From Streptomyces chumphonensis (lineage in GTDB: Bacteria > Actinomycetota > Actinomycetes > Streptomycetales > Streptomycetaceae), in contig NZ_JACXYU010000004.1 in the NCBI RefSeq assembly GCF_014779715.1, positions 1 to 64,000 of the forward strand: a stretch of DNA of 64,000 bases, given 5' to 3'. This document shows positions 55,543 through 64,000 of the stretch, one piece after another (position 1 is the stretch's first letter; each line of letters begins with the position of its first letter). The notes under the pieces were generated by a model. It ran no database searches, was not told where the DNA came from, and was given only the letters and a program-made list of their open reading frames with translations. The position numbers were made by a program, and so were the translations under genes.

Positions 55543-56643
55543 ATGACTGACGCTGCTTCCCACGACCCCGTTTCCTACAAGACCGCGGGCGTGGACATCG
55601 AGGCCGGCGACCGCGCCGTCGACCTGATGAAGGAGTGGGTCCGCAAGGCCCAGCGTCCGGAGTCGCTCGGTGGCCTCGGCGGGTTCGCCGGACTGTTCGA
55701 CGCCTCGGCGCTGCGGCGCTACGAGCGTCCGCTGCTCGCCTCGGCCACGGACGGCGTCGGCACGAAGGTGGCCGTCGCCCAGCGGATGGGCGTGCACGAC
55801 ACCATCGGACAGGACCTCGTCGCGATGGTCGTGGACGACATCGTGGTGTGCGGCGCGGAGCCGCTGTTCCTCACCGACTACATCTGCGTGGGCAAGGTCG
55901 TGCCCGAGCGGGTCTCCGCCATCGTCAAGGGCATCGCGGAGGGCTGCGTGCTGGCGGGCTGCGCCCTGGTCGGCGGCGAGACGGCCGAGCACCCCGGGCT
56001 CCTGGGCCCGGAGGAGTACGACGTCGCCGGTGCGGCCACCGGCGTCGTGGAGGCCGACCGGCTGCTGGGCGCCGAGCGCATCCGTCCGGGTGACGTCGTC
56101 ATCGGCATGGCCTCCTCCGGACTTCACTCGAACGGGTACTCCCTGGTGCGGCACGTCTTCCTGGAGCGGGCCGGCTGGGCGCTCGACCGCGACGTGCCGG
56201 AGTTCGGCCGGACGCTGGGCGAGGAGCTGCTGGAGCCCACCCGCATCTACTCCCTGGACTGCCTCGCCCTCACCCGCACCACCGAGGTGCACGCCTTCGC
56301 GCACATCACCGGCGGCGGACTGGCCGGGAACCTGGCCCGCGTCGTGCCGGACCACCTGCACGCGACGCTGGACCGCGCCACCTGGGCGCCGGGCCCCGTG
56401 TTCGACGCGGTGGGCCGGGTCGGCGGCGTCACCCGCGCGGAGCTGGAGAAGACGTTGAACATGGGCGTCGGCATGGTGGCCGTCGTGGCGCGCGAGGCCG
56501 CCGACGCGGCACTCACCACGCTCGCCGACCGGGGTGTGGACGCCTGGGTGGCGGGGGAGATCACCGACCGCGCTCCGGACGCCGGTTCGACGGGTGACGC
56601 CGCGGCGGCCGCCGTCACCCTCACCGGTGACTACGCGGCCTGA
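55543..56643 (+). CDS. purM: AIR synthetase (phosphoribosylformylglycinamidine cyclo-ligase)
   Basis: 366 residues from ATG 55543 with GGGAGAG ahead. It closes the imidazole ring to give AIR. Visible are SYKTAGVDIEAGDRAV, LASATDGVGTKVAVA, GQDLVAMVVDDIVVCGAEPLF (residues about 88-108), LVGGETAEHPG, GMASSGLHSNGYSLVR and HITGGGLAGNLAR. It is co-directional with purF, probably one operon (53-base gap), and ends at a clear terminator. Confidence 0.97.
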   Translation: MTDAASHDPVSYKTAGVDIEAGDRAVDLMKEWVRKAQRPESLGGLGGFAGLFDASALRRYERPLLASATDGVGTKVAVAQRMGVHDTIGQDLVAMVVDDIVVCGAEPLFLTDYICVGKVVPERVSAIVKGIAEGCVLAGCALVGGETAEHPGLLGPEEYDVAGAATGVVEADRLLGAERIRPGDVVIGMASSGLHSNGYSLVRHVFLERAGWALDRDVPEFGRTLGEELLEPTRIYSLDCLALTRTTEVHAFAHITGGGLAGNLARVVPDHLHATLDRATWAPGPVFDAVGRVGGVTRAELEKTLNMGVGMVAVVAREAADAALTTLADRGVDAWVAGEITDRAPDAGSTGDAAAAAVTLTGDYAA

Positions 56644-56762
56644 CCGGTCCGACCGGGCCTGAGCCGTACCCGCCGCGCCCCCCGTCGGGCTTCGACCGCC
56701 CGTCGGGGGCCCGACGGAGGCGCGGTTTCGCCGGGCACACCGTCGTCGTCCGGGCACGCCTG

Positions 56763-56787
56763 AGGGCCCCACCACGGGTGGGGCCCT
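56763..56787. terminator. purM / DUF3073 convergent terminator
   Basis: AGGGCCCCACC, ACG, GGTGGGGCCCT form an 11-bp stem followed by TTC on the plus strand. Confidence 0.82.
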
Positions 56788-56857
56788 TCACAGGCGAAAA
56801 TCCTTTACGCCCTGCGCGGCGCTCGTCCAGCGATTGTTCCGGCGGAACCGGCGAACG

Positions 56858-57109
56858 TCACGCGCGGCGACGCTGGGGCGAGTCGTCCCGCTGGGACTCC
56901 TCGTCCTCGTCGTCGGCGTTGTAGAGGTCGGCGTACCGTGCGTACGGGTCGTCTTCCTCGTCGTCCTCGAACGGCTCACCGTTCGGCGGCTGCTGCGCCG
57001 GCGTTGCACCCAGCTCTTCGGCCAGACGCGAGAGATCCGTCCCGCCGCTGTTGTACTTCAGCTGGCGGGCGACCTTCGTCTGCTTGGCCTTGGCCCGGCC
57101 GCGCCCCAT
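56858..57109 (-). CDS. DUF3073 family protein
   Basis: 83 residues from ATG 57109 (GAGGGGG ahead). The very basic, highly conserved start MGRGRAKAKQTKVARQLKY is the DUF3073 signature. It is followed by GGTDLSRLAEELG and an acidic tail (EDDEEDD, about 47-53) containing DPYARYADLY. It is a small soluble actinobacterial protein with a basic head and acidic tail, so it may bind nucleic acid, but no function is established. It lies between purM and valine dehydrogenase, as expected for Streptomyces. Confidence 0.9.
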   Translation of the reverse strand: MGRGRAKAKQTKVARQLKYNSGGTDLSRLAEELGATPAQQPPNGEPFEDDEEDDPYARYADLYNADDEDEESQRDDSPQRRRA

Positions 57110-57416
57110 GGCTCGACCCCCTCAACGACGGGGCTCGACGGCCCCAGAGTCTTGACACGCGTTCATGGTGGAGAGCGGACTCTCGGTGGAGAGACCGGCT
57201 CTTAGAGCTTCAACGGTACCTGCTTCCGCGCCCGTACGGTACGCCGTCCGCGCGACCGAGCAGGTCCCCGGCACGCCCGGTGACCGATGCTTCGCTGGTC
57301 AGAACGCATTTTACCGCCCCCCGAGCGGAAGACCCGCCGGGGGGTGGTGAGAGAAATCTCCCCCACCACCCGTCACCCACCGTGACGGCGGCCGACGCCC
57401 GGACGGGTCCTCCGGC
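57110..57416. other. Intergenic region between vdh and the DUF3073 gene
   Basis: 307 bases. Near the vdh end CCGTCAC-CCACC-GTGACGG (57370-57388) is a short possible terminator. Two direct copies of GGTGGAGAG lie near 57166 and 57187, and GGGGCTCGACGGCCCC forms a small hairpin near 57128-57143 close to the DUF3073 start. No gene is supported. Confidence 0.4.
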
Positions 57417-58568
57417 TCAGCCCACCGCGCCCGGCAGGCGCGTCCCGGCGGAGATCCGCTGTTCGGCGACGCGGTCGGCGGCGACGGCCGCCGGCACCCC
57501 CTCGGTGTCGGCCCTCCGGAGGATCTCCAGGGTCGTGTCGAAGATCCGCTCCGCCTTCGCCTTCGCGCGCGCGAAGTCGAACCCGTGCAGCTCGTCGGCG
57601 ACCTGGATCACGCCGCCCGCGTTCACGACGTAGTCCGGCGCGTAGAGCACGCCGCGGTCCGCGAGGTCCTTCTCCACCCCCGGGTGGGCGAGCTGGTTGT
57701 TCGCCGCGCCGCAGACGACCGCGGCCGTCAGCTCCGGCACCGTCGCGTCGTTCAGGGCGCCCCCGAGGGCGCACGGGGCGTACACGTCCAGCCCCGGCAG
57801 ACGGACCAGGGCGTCGGCGTCGGCCACCGCCGTGACCTGCGGATGGGCGGCCCGCACCCGCTCGACCGCCTCCTCGCGCACGTCGGTGACCACGACCTCC
57901 GCGCCGTCCGCCAGCAGGTGCTCCACGAGGTGGTGGCCCACCTTGCCGACGCCCGCGACGCCCACCGTCCGGCCGCGCAGGGTCGCAGCGCCCCAGCGGT
58001 GCCGCGCGGCGGCCCGCATGCCCTGGAAGACGCCGAAGGCGGTCAGCACCGAGGAGTCGCCCGCGCCGCCGTGCTCGGGGGAGCGGCCCGTCGTCCAGCG
58101 GCACTCCCGGGCGACGACGTCCATGTCGCGCACGTAGGTGCCGACGTCGCACGCCGTCACGTAGCGCCCGCCCAGGGAGGCGACGAAGCGCCCGTAGGCG
58201 AGCAGGAGCTCCTCGCTCTTGGTCTTCTCCGGGTCGCCGATGATGACGGCCTTGCCGCCGCCGTGGTCGAGGCCCGCCAGCGCGTTCTTGTACGACATGC
58301 CCCGCGCGAGGTCGAGGGCGTCCTGCGCGGCGGCCGCCTCGGGGAAGTCCTCGCCCTCGTAGGCGTGGAACCGGGTGCCGCCGAGCGCCGGACCGAGCGC
58401 GGTGGAGTGGAGGGCGATGACGGCCTTGAGCCCGCTCGCCGGGTCCTGGCAGAACACGACCTGCTCGTGACCGCCCAGCTCCGAGCGGAAGAGCCCGGAC
58501 AGCACGGCGTCGGTCGGTGTTCCGTGCACGCCGTCGACGTTGACGGCGGCGCTACGTACGTCAGTCAC
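57417..58568 (-). CDS. vdh: Valine (leucine/phenylalanine) dehydrogenase
   Basis: 383 residues from GTG 58568 with GGAG 8 bases ahead. It oxidatively deaminates branched-chain amino acids with NAD+. Visible are [14 protein letters not shown], the catalytic lysines in [20 protein letters not shown] (residues about 84-103), the Rossmann loop [12 protein letters not shown], and [10 protein letters not shown] with ANNQLAHP. In Streptomyces this enzyme supplies branched keto acids for fatty acid and polyketide starters. Its position between DUF3073 and bldC is as in S. coelicolor. Confidence 0.93.
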   Translation of the reverse strand: MTDVRSAAVNVDGVHGTPTDAVLSGLFRSELGGHEQVVFCQDPASGLKAVIALHSTALGPALGGTRFHAYEGEDFPEAAAAQDALDLARGMSYKNALAGLDHGGGKAVIIGDPEKTKSEELLLAYGRFVASLGGRYVTACDVGTYVRDMDVVARECRWTTGRSPEHGGAGDSSVLTAFGVFQGMRAAARHRWGAATLRGRTVGVAGVGKVGHHLVEHLLADGAEVVVTDVREEAVERVRAAHPQVTAVADADALVRLPGLDVYAPCALGGALNDATVPELTAAVVCGAANNQLAHPGVEKDLADRGVLYAPDYVVNAGGVIQVADELHGFDFARAKAKAERIFDTTLEILRRADTEGVPAAVAADRVAEQRISAGTRLPGAVG

Positions 58569-58797
58569 GGTGGTGACTCCTGTAGTCGCGGTGGACGCCC
58601 TCCGGGGGTGGGGAGGGCCTGTGGGCAGCAGATTACGACCTCGCGGCGGAGTGTGGGGTCGTCCGATCATGGGGAGTGCCACTATGTCCCGGGGGACGTC
58701 CCGGCGGGGCGGCCGCGTCGCGGTCGTGCCCGCGGGCGCGGAGCCTCGGTACCGGCCCCGAGCGGGCCGCCGAGCGCGTCGAGAGGAGGGGGTGAGC

Positions 58798-59700
58798 GTG
58801 GGCCCGACCCCCGGAGTCCCCGTGCCGTACACGGCCTATCTGCGCGTGTACGAGCCGCTGGCCGCCTTCCCCGAGCCGGAGCGCACCCACTGGGCGCGGT
58901 ACGCCCGCACGGAGCGCCGCCCCGGCGCCCAGGACGAGCTGCGCCGGGCCCTGGCCGGCCTGCTGCCCGTGCCGCCGCTCGCCGTCCCCGAGCAGGAGAG
59001 CGGCGACGCGTTCGTGGCCGAGATCGGCGGGGTGGTGTGCGTCTGCCCGTGGCGGACGCGGCTGCGCGCCTGGCTCGCCCTGGCCGAGGCCGACCGGGAG
59101 CTGCCGGCCCCGCTGCTGCGGGCCGCGCTGCCGTCCGTCGTCCGCAGGCAGGCCGAGGCCGACTACGAGAGCTGGCGGGAGCGGAACCCGGACGCCCGCC
59201 CCTGGCTGCGCTCCGCGCTCTGGCACGTGCCGGTCCGGTGGTTCCTGCTCTTCTCGGACGAGGAGCGGGAGTACCGCAAGCGCGGTGCGGGCGGCGACAT
59301 CGGCGGCGCCGAGGACGCGGACGGCGCCGCCATCGGTGAGGGTGCCGAGGACGGGGCGGCCATGCTGCGCTACCGGACGCCCATGGTGCAGGCCCGGCGC
59401 CGGCTCGCGCGCTCCCTGCGGACGCTGCGCACGGAGGTGCAGGAGGGACCGCTCGTCGACGGCCTGGTAGATGTGGGGCGGTGGCTGGAGGAGTTCCATC
59501 CCCGTTCACTCGTCGAGCTGGACTACGGCGGGCTGGTGCATACGATCTCCGAGGACGACCTCGCGGCGGACCACTCGGCGGCGGACGCGGCCGAGGGGAT
59601 CGCGGCCCTGCGCGACGGTGACACCGAACGTGCGGGCACGTGCTTCGAGGTCCTCACCGATCGGTGGCGCGCGGTGCAGGAGCGGCAGTTCGCGAGTTGA
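58798..59700 (+). CDS. Conserved hypothetical protein upstream of bldC
   Basis: 300 residues. I prefer GTG 58798, 8 bases after AGGAGG; GTG 58792 is only 2 bases from it. The frame continues further upstream without a ribosome site. Words include [57 protein letters not shown] and [26 protein letters not shown] (positions about 9, 77, 140, 237). It is soluble, charged and Arg/Glu-rich, with a Gly/Ala/Asp spacer (about 165-190). I recognise no domain. Its place between vdh and bldC suggests a conserved actinobacterial gene. Confidence 0.7.
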   Translation: MGPTPGVPVPYTAYLRVYEPLAAFPEPERTHWARYARTERRPGAQDELRRALAGLLPVPPLAVPEQESGDAFVAEIGGVVCVCPWRTRLRAWLALAEADRELPAPLLRAALPSVVRRQAEADYESWRERNPDARPWLRSALWHVPVRWFLLFSDEEREYRKRGAGGDIGGAEDADGAAIGEGAEDGAAMLRYRTPMVQARRRLARSLRTLRTEVQEGPLVDGLVDVGRWLEEFHPRSLVELDYGGLVHTISEDDLAADHSAADAAEGIAALRDGDTERAGTCFEVLTDRWRAVQERQFAS

Positions 59701-60223
59701 CGGGCGTCCCGGCCCTCGTCGGGACTCCCGCCGCCCGGGTGCGTGACGGTAGGGTACCGGGACCTTGGTCCCGAACCGGGCCAAAGGCTCAAGCGTGACG
59801 GATGGCACGCAAGCGTGCGTAAAGAGCCCCTTGCCCGCAAGCCCACTCCTCGTGTCAAAATAGGACAAGGAGTCCGGACGGTCTCCTTCCGTCCTCCTGG
59901 GGGCGGACACTTCGGATACTTCGGTACCGCACCGCTTGTTCACTTTGGTGCCACCTCGTCTGGGATTGTGACGTATCGTCACACGGCCGTGACTGCCCGT
60001 TATGGGGCGGTCCATCGTCATCCGTCGAGGTTGCGCCCCGGAGAGGGCAATTCCGTCAGTTTGGCCGACGTGGCTGGACCGATGGTGTAGTTGTAGTGCC
60101 GAGGACAAGCCGTTCGTCCTATAACCGACTCGTCCCGCGTGCGCCATTTCGGGCAACGCGGGCCAAGGTGCAGAATTTAGAGGAAAGAACCGTGATGGTT
60201 CGGTTCTCCCGAGGAGGCCGCTC
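59701..60223. other. Long bldC upstream region with an inverted repeat
   Basis: 523 bases without a supported gene, less GC-rich than coding DNA. TGTGACG-TAT-CGTCACA at 59967-59983 is a 7-base inverted repeat, about 240 bases before bldC. A second AT-leaning stretch with AGAATTTAGAGGAAAGAACC lies at about 60171-60190. This size fits a long promoter or leader for a developmental regulator. A small RNA cannot be excluded. Confidence 0.5.
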
Positions 60224-60430
60224 ATGACCGCTCGCACCCCTGATGCCGAGCCGCTGCTGACCCCGGCTGAGGTCGCCACCATGTTCCGCGTCGACCCGAA
60301 GACGGTCACGCGCTGGGCAAAGGCGGGCAAGCTCACGTCGATCCGCACGCTCGGTGGTCACCGCCGCTACCGCGAGGCGGAGGTGCGCGCACTGCTCGCG
60401 GGTATCCCGCAGCAGCGCAGCGAGGTCTGA
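60224..60430 (+). CDS. bldC: Developmental regulator BldC (MerR-like single-domain protein)
   Basis: 68 residues from ATG 60224 with GAGGAGG ahead. It is one winged helix-turn-helix with no effector domain: LLTPAEVATMFRVDPKTVTRWAKAGKL, then the wing TLGGHRRYREAEVRALL (positions about 11-37 and 43-59). This is the exact size and pattern of BldC, which binds direct repeats head-to-tail and times entry into development and antibiotic production. It follows a long regulatory region and appears monocistronic. Confidence 0.96.
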   Translation: MTARTPDAEPLLTPAEVATMFRVDPKTVTRWAKAGKLTSIRTLGGHRRYREAEVRALLAGIPQQRSEV

Positions 60431-60956
60431 ATACACCGCATAACGGACGTACCGGGATGACCCCCGGTGGTGTTCCGCCCCCACGAAACACGTCAGGTCG
60501 CCGCACCGCGGCGCCTGTGCATGCTCGTCGACGATCGCGTCGGACTCCGCCGGGTCCGGCGCGATTCGCGTTGTGGGGCCACCTCGACCGGCTCGCCCGT
60601 GCGGCCCCGTGGTGTCACATCCGTCCACACCGTCGCCCGGGTCGGCTCACTGCGGCTCGGGCCGCTTCGGCGGGTACCCGGGTCGGACCCGTCGGGGGAG
60701 TGTGCCGGGGTCCGGTGAGGGCACACGAGGGAGTGGTTGAAGGCTTCGTGCAATTGCACATATTAAATTGATCGGGTGTAGGGGTGGTATAAAGTCCCCG
60801 TTCTCACCACCCATTTCGGTGACTCCCGTCACACGAACGCGTTCTTGCCGCCCCAACGTACTGTGCGGTAATGGGACTTCGGTGTTCCACCCGTCTCACG
60901 GCCGCCCGTCCAGGACCAGCCTCCCACCTCGGGTGCCCCGCCGGAGCGGGCTTTCG
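60431..60956. other. Convergent intergenic region with AT-rich palindrome
   Basis: 526 bases between bldC and the minus-strand CPxC gene. Unusually AT-rich sequence lies at 60745-60795. It contains the perfect palindrome GTGCAATTGCAC (60748-60759), then ATATTAAATTG, and a TATAAA hexamer (60788-60793). Such a site between converging genes is unexpected; a promoter for an unannotated RNA or a nucleoid-protein site is possible. No open frame with a ribosome site was accepted here. Confidence 0.45.
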
Positions 60957-61187
60957 TCACGACGTCCCGGGACTTTCGTCCCCCGTCGACCGGTAGGGCC
61001 GCTCGGTGCCCCCCGACGGGCGTTCACCGGCCTCCTCCTGCGCCAGGAGCAGCAACCGGTGGCAGACCGGGCAGCGCCGCGTCACGTGGCGGTAGCGGGC
61101 GTTCAGCGACAGGTGCGCGGCGGCGGACAGATGGGCCCGCAGCAGAGCGGCCGTCTCCCGGCGCCGTCCGCGCTCCACCGATCCCAT
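60957..61187 (-). CDS. Small CPxC-motif protein (DUF6274-like)
   Basis: 76 residues from ATG 61187 with AAGGGGG ahead. A basic helix (SVERGRRRETAALLRAHLSAA) precedes RRCPVCHRLLLLAQ; the single CPVC pair with nearby His could bind zinc, perhaps as a dimer. The tail is Pro/Gly/Ser-rich. It resembles a small streptomycete family that I recall as DUF6274, though the number is from memory. It lies between bldC and tRNA-Asp. The function is unknown. Confidence 0.6.
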   Translation of the reverse strand: MGSVERGRRRETAALLRAHLSAAAHLSLNARYRHVTRRCPVCHRLLLLAQEEAGERPSGGTERPYRSTGDESPGTS

Positions 61188-61322
61188 GGGCGCCCCCTTC
61201 GTTGTAGCAGGGGTACTCGCGCTCCGTAGCGGCGTCAAGACGGCACGGCCCGCCCCCGTCCACGCCCCCGGGGCCCCGCCCGCGCCCCCGCCTGCGGCGC
61301 GGACCGATGTCCGGCAACGGGA

Positions 61323-61356
61323 AAGGGCCCGGATCTCTGGCGAGATCCGGGCCCTT
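61323..61356 (-). terminator. tRNA-Asp terminator
   Basis: AAGGGCCCGGATCTC, TGGC, GAGATCCGGGCCCTT form a 15-bp stem 9 bases beyond the tRNA end, followed by TTCCC on the minus strand. Confidence 0.88.
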
Positions 61357-61365
61357 CGACTGCTG

Positions 61366-61440
61366 CGGTCCTGACGGGATTTGAACCCGCGGCCTCCACC
61401 TTGACAGGGTGGCGAGCACTCCAAACTGCTCCACAGGACC
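61366..61440 (-). tRNA. tRNA-Asp (anticodon GTC)
   Basis: 75 bases. Acceptor GGTCCTG/CAGGACC with discriminator G, D arm GAGC/GCTC with GG in the loop, anticodon stem CCACC/GGTGG around CTGTCAA, and T loop TTCAAAT with a GCGGG/CCCGT stem. CCA is not encoded (GCA follows the acceptor). All universal positions are intact. Confidence 0.96.
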
Positions 61441-61601
61441 ATCGCGCCGATCTGCTCGACCGGCGCGAGACCAGACTGTACAGCAGCGTGGCCCACCTGT
61501 GCGAATCCGTCGCCCCCCGCCCCCGTACGGGCCGCCTGCGACCGGTCCTCAGCCGCTCCGCGGCCTGCGCGCGGCCCGTGCGCCGACGTCGTGGACGCGC
61601 C

Positions 61602-64000
61602 CTACGGGGCGGCGGCGTCCACCGCCTTCACGATCCGCTTGTCCGAGACCGGGTACGCCGTGCCCAGCGCGTGGGCGAAGTAGCTGACCCGCAGTTCCTC
61701 GATCATCCAGCGGATCTCGCGGGCCTGCGCCGGCACCGGCCGTCCCGCCGGGAACTGCTCCAGCAGCCACGCGTACTCGTCCTGCATCTCCTTGACCTTC
61801 GCCATGCGGCTGCGGTCCCGCTCCGCGTGCGTCGGCAACTGCTGGAGCCGCCGGTCGACGGCCGTGAGGTACCGCAGCAGGTCCGGCAGCCGCCGGGCGC
61901 CGTGCGCCGTCACCAGGCCCGGGCACATCAACGCGGCCAGCTGCTCCCGGACGTCCGCCAGCGACGGCAGCAACGTCGCGCTGCGCGCCAACGGCGGCGA
62001 CTTCATGCGACGTTCGCACGACTGCCAGGCGACCAGCACCTCCTGCACCTGCCGCACCGTCTTCAGCGTCGCGTCCACGATGTCGGTGCGCACGGCGTCG
62101 AACAGCTTGCGGAACCCCTCCTCGTCCCAGGCGGGGCCCCCGTGCGCGGCGACGAGCAGGTCCGTCGCCGCGCTCACGCAGTCCTCGAACAGGGCCTGGA
62201 CGCTGCCGTGCGGGGACGCGGCCAGCGCCAGCTTCTGCTGGTTCGTCAGCTTCGACTGGGCGAACTTCCCCGGATCCGAGGGCAGGTTCAGCCGGATCAG
62301 CCGACGCGTGCCGCGCCACATGGCCTCCTGCTGCTCGGCCTCGGTGTCGAAGAGCCGCACGGACACCGAGGAGCCGTCGTCCACCAGCGCCGGGAAGGCC
62401 TTGACCGGCTGCCCGGCCCGCCGGGTCTCGAAGGTGCGCTCCAGCGTGCCGAGGGTCCACGCCGTCAGCCCGCTGCGCGGCTGCGTCCCGGTCGCCGGTC
62501 CGGACGACCGCCCGTCGTGACCACCGGCGTCCGGCGAACCCGTCCCGGCGCCGCCACGTCCCCGGCGGCCACCCCGTCCGCCCTGGCCCGCCGTGGCCTC
62601 GAACGCCCGCGAGAGCGCCTCCCGCGCCTGCGGCCTGAACCGCAGCCGCAGCGCCTCCAGGTCCTTGTCCTCGGCCTCCGCCGCGGCCCTGCCCCGTACC
62701 GGCCGGCCGCGCTCGTCCACCACCCGGAACGTGACGCGCAGGTGGGCGGGGACCTTGGCCCGGTCGAAGTCCTCCTGCGCCACGGGCACGCCCGTCATCC
62801 GGTGCAGCGCCCGGCCCAGCACGGCGGTCAGCGGCTCGTCCAGCGGCACGCCCTCCGGCGCCCGGAAGCCGGCGAGGAACCGCTCGGCGAAGTTCGGCGC
62901 CGGCACGCAGTTGCGCCGGATCGGCTTGGGCAGGGAACGGATCAGCTCCGTGACGACGTCGAGCCGCAGCCCCGGGATCTGCCAGTCGAAGCCCTCGGGC
63001 CGCACCTGGTTGAGCACCTGCAGCGGCACGTGGACCGTGACGCCGTCCGCGTCCGTCCCCGGCTCGAACTGGTAGGTCACCTTCAGCCGCAGCCCGCCCT
63101 GCCGCCACACGTCCGGGTAGTCGTCCTTGGTGACGGCCCCGGCCCGCTCGTTCATGAGCATCGACTTCTCGAAGCTCAGCAGGTCCGGCTCCGCGCGCCG
63201 CCGGTGCTTCCACCAGGAGTCGAAGTGCGCGCCGGAGACGACGTGGTCGGGGACGCGCTGGTCGTAGAAGTCGTAGAGCGTCTCGTCGTCGACGAGGATG
63301 TCCCGGCGCCGGGCACGGTGCTCCAGCTCCTGCACCTCGCCGAGCAGCTTGCGGTTGTCGTGGAAGAACTGGTGGTGCGTACGCCAGTCCCCCTCGACGA
63401 GGGCGTTGCGGATGAACAGGTCGCGGCACGTCTCCGGATCGATGCGGCCGTAGTTGACCTTCCGCCGCGCGACGACCGGGACGCCGTACAAGGTCACCTT
63501 CTCGTACGCCATCACCGCCGCCTGCTTCTGCTCCCAGTGCGGCTCGCTGTACGTCCGCTTCACCAGGTGCTGCGCCAGCGGCTCGATCCAGTCGGGGTCG
63601 ATCTTGGCGTTGACGCGGGCCCACAGCCGCGACGTCTCCACCAGCTCCGCCGACATCACCCACCGCGGCGCCTTCTTGAACAGAGCCGAGCCCGGGAACA
63701 GGGCGAACTTCGCGCTCCGCGCCCCCAGGTACTCGTTCCCGCGCGCCGCCGCCCGGCCGTTCTCCCCACCGGTGTCCTTCAGCCCGACGTGCGAGAGCAG
63801 ACCGGCCAGCAGCGAGCGGTGGACGGCGTCCGGCGGCGCCTCCGCCTCCCCGATCGTGACGCCGAGGGTCCTGGCCACCTGCCGCAGCTGCGCGTAGATG
63901 TCCTGCCACTCCCGTATGCGCAGGTAGTTCAGGAACTCTCCCTTGCACATCCGGCGGAACGCGGAGGAGGACAGCTCCCGCTGCTGCTCCCGCACGTAGT
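61602..64000 (-). CDS. hrpA: ATP-dependent RNA helicase HrpA, C-terminal part (partial)
   Basis: The stop is at 61602 and the frame stays open to the right edge, so about 799 C-terminal residues are present and the helicase core is outside. The visible part fits the HrpA-specific C-terminal region: LRIREWQDIYAQLRQ, the OB-fold-like segment with GLLSHVG and FALFPGSALFKK, ERTYSEPHWEQKQ-like VKRTYSEPHW, and the long DUF3418 domain with SYFAHALGTAYPVSDKRI at the end. A Gly/Arg-rich insert (about residues 458-490 of the visible part) may bind RNA. HrpA is a DEAH-box helicase, recently linked in E. coli to rescue of stalled ribosomes. Confidence 0.93.
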   Translation of the reverse strand, partial: YVREQQRELSSSAFRRMCKGEFLNYLRIREWQDIYAQLRQVARTLGVTIGEAEAPPDAVHRSLLAGLLSHVGLKDTGGENGRAAARGNEYLGARSAKFALFPGSALFKKAPRWVMSAELVETSRLWARVNAKIDPDWIEPLAQHLVKRTYSEPHWEQKQAAVMAYEKVTLYGVPVVARRKVNYGRIDPETCRDLFIRNALVEGDWRTHHQFFHDNRKLLGEVQELEHRARRRDILVDDETLYDFYDQRVPDHVVSGAHFDSWWKHRRRAEPDLLSFEKSMLMNERAGAVTKDDYPDVWRQGGLRLKVTYQFEPGTDADGVTVHVPLQVLNQVRPEGFDWQIPGLRLDVVTELIRSLPKPIRRNCVPAPNFAERFLAGFRAPEGVPLDEPLTAVLGRALHRMTGVPVAQEDFDRAKVPAHLRVTFRVVDERGRPVRGRAAAEAEDKDLEALRLRFRPQAREALSRAFEATAGQGGRGGRRGRGGAGTGSPDAGGHDGRSSGPATGTQPRSGLTAWTLGTLERTFETRRAGQPVKAFPALVDDGSSVSVRLFDTEAEQQEAMWRGTRRLIRLNLPSDPGKFAQSKLTNQQKLALAASPHGSVQALFEDCVSAATDLLVAAHGGPAWDEEGFRKLFDAVRTDIVDATLKTVRQVQEVLVAWQSCERRMKSPPLARSATLLPSLADVREQLAALMCPGLVTAHGARRLPDLLRYLTAVDRRLQQLPTHAERDRSRMAKVKEMQDEYAWLLEQFPAGRPVPAQAREIRWMIEELRVSYFAHALGTAYPVSDKRIVKAVDAAAP

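Noticed and set aside
61366..61440. tRNA-Asp as an integration site
   Set aside because: The tRNA is intact, and I saw no repeated 3' fragment or integrase gene downstream within the window.

Overview
The window is high-GC actinobacterial chromosome, almost certainly Streptomyces. The G+C content is very high, most genes have GTG or ATG starts with tight 4-bp overlaps, the dnaK-grpE-dnaJ-hspR operon carries HspR (HAIR) operators, and the developmental regulator bldC, an Lsr2 paralogue, a mycothiol-type enzyme, DUF3073 and DUF2617 proteins and a streptomycete-type valine dehydrogenase are present. It reads as core chromosome. I saw no insertion sequence, prophage, plasmid gene, CRISPR array or rRNA operon.

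Layout. 1-1.7 kb: truncated membrane Fe-S protein and a secreted M23 peptidase. 2-6.3 kb: dnaK, grpE, dnaJ, hspR. 6.4-12.2 kb: a PAS/GAF/PP2C phosphatase, secreted lipase, secreted trypsin-like protease, flavin/F420-type oxidoreductase and a Uma2 protein. 12.3-15.7 kb: clpB under a second HspR site, then a YbjN-type protein. 15.8-22.4 kb: aminotransferase, small Gly/Cys-rich membrane protein, DUF2617 protein, membrane spermidine-synthase-like enzyme, SRPBCC protein, aldose epimerase, pyrE. 22.4-23.6 kb: a long palindrome containing a perfect parS site, then fba. 24.2-27.0 kb: an overlapping three-gene tryptophan-to-anthranilate (kynurenine) operon. 27.1-29.4 kb: purA and a diverged diacylglycerol-kinase-like protein. 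29.6-33.7 kb: an ABC exporter, then a His-rich surface protein paired with a class F-type sortase. 33.9-36 kb: class III aminotransferase and GntR regulator.

36-56.6 kb is dominated by purine biosynthesis: purC and purD on the minus strand, purS-purQ-purL, purF and purM on the plus strand. Between them lie a dimethylformamidase-like protein, a degenerate M48 protein, a SLATT-like membrane protein, three tRNA-Gly genes, a four-gene ABC/two-component cassette and an Lsr2 paralogue (lsrL). 56.8-64 kb: DUF3073 protein, valine dehydrogenase, an unknown protein, bldC, a small CPxC protein, tRNA-Asp and the C-terminal part of an HrpA helicase that leaves the window.

How the parts work together. The chaperone genes form one HspR-controlled heat-shock regulon in which hspR is itself a member. 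The purine genes provide the GPATase (PurF), PurD, the FGAM synthase complex PurSQL, PurM, PurC and PurA. Ten genes have a TANNNT motif 6-7 bases before the start codon, which suggests leaderless transcripts. The most unusual items are a tRNA-Gly(UCC) with altered D- and T-loop elbow bases, parS inside a transcript-end hairpin, two identical tRNA-Gly(GCC) genes bracketing the ABC/two-component cassette, and two enzyme-like proteins that have lost catalytic motifs. By remembered S. coelicolor gene numbers, the chaperone/purA block and the purC-hrpA block lie on opposite sides of oriC, so this window may span an inversion junction.
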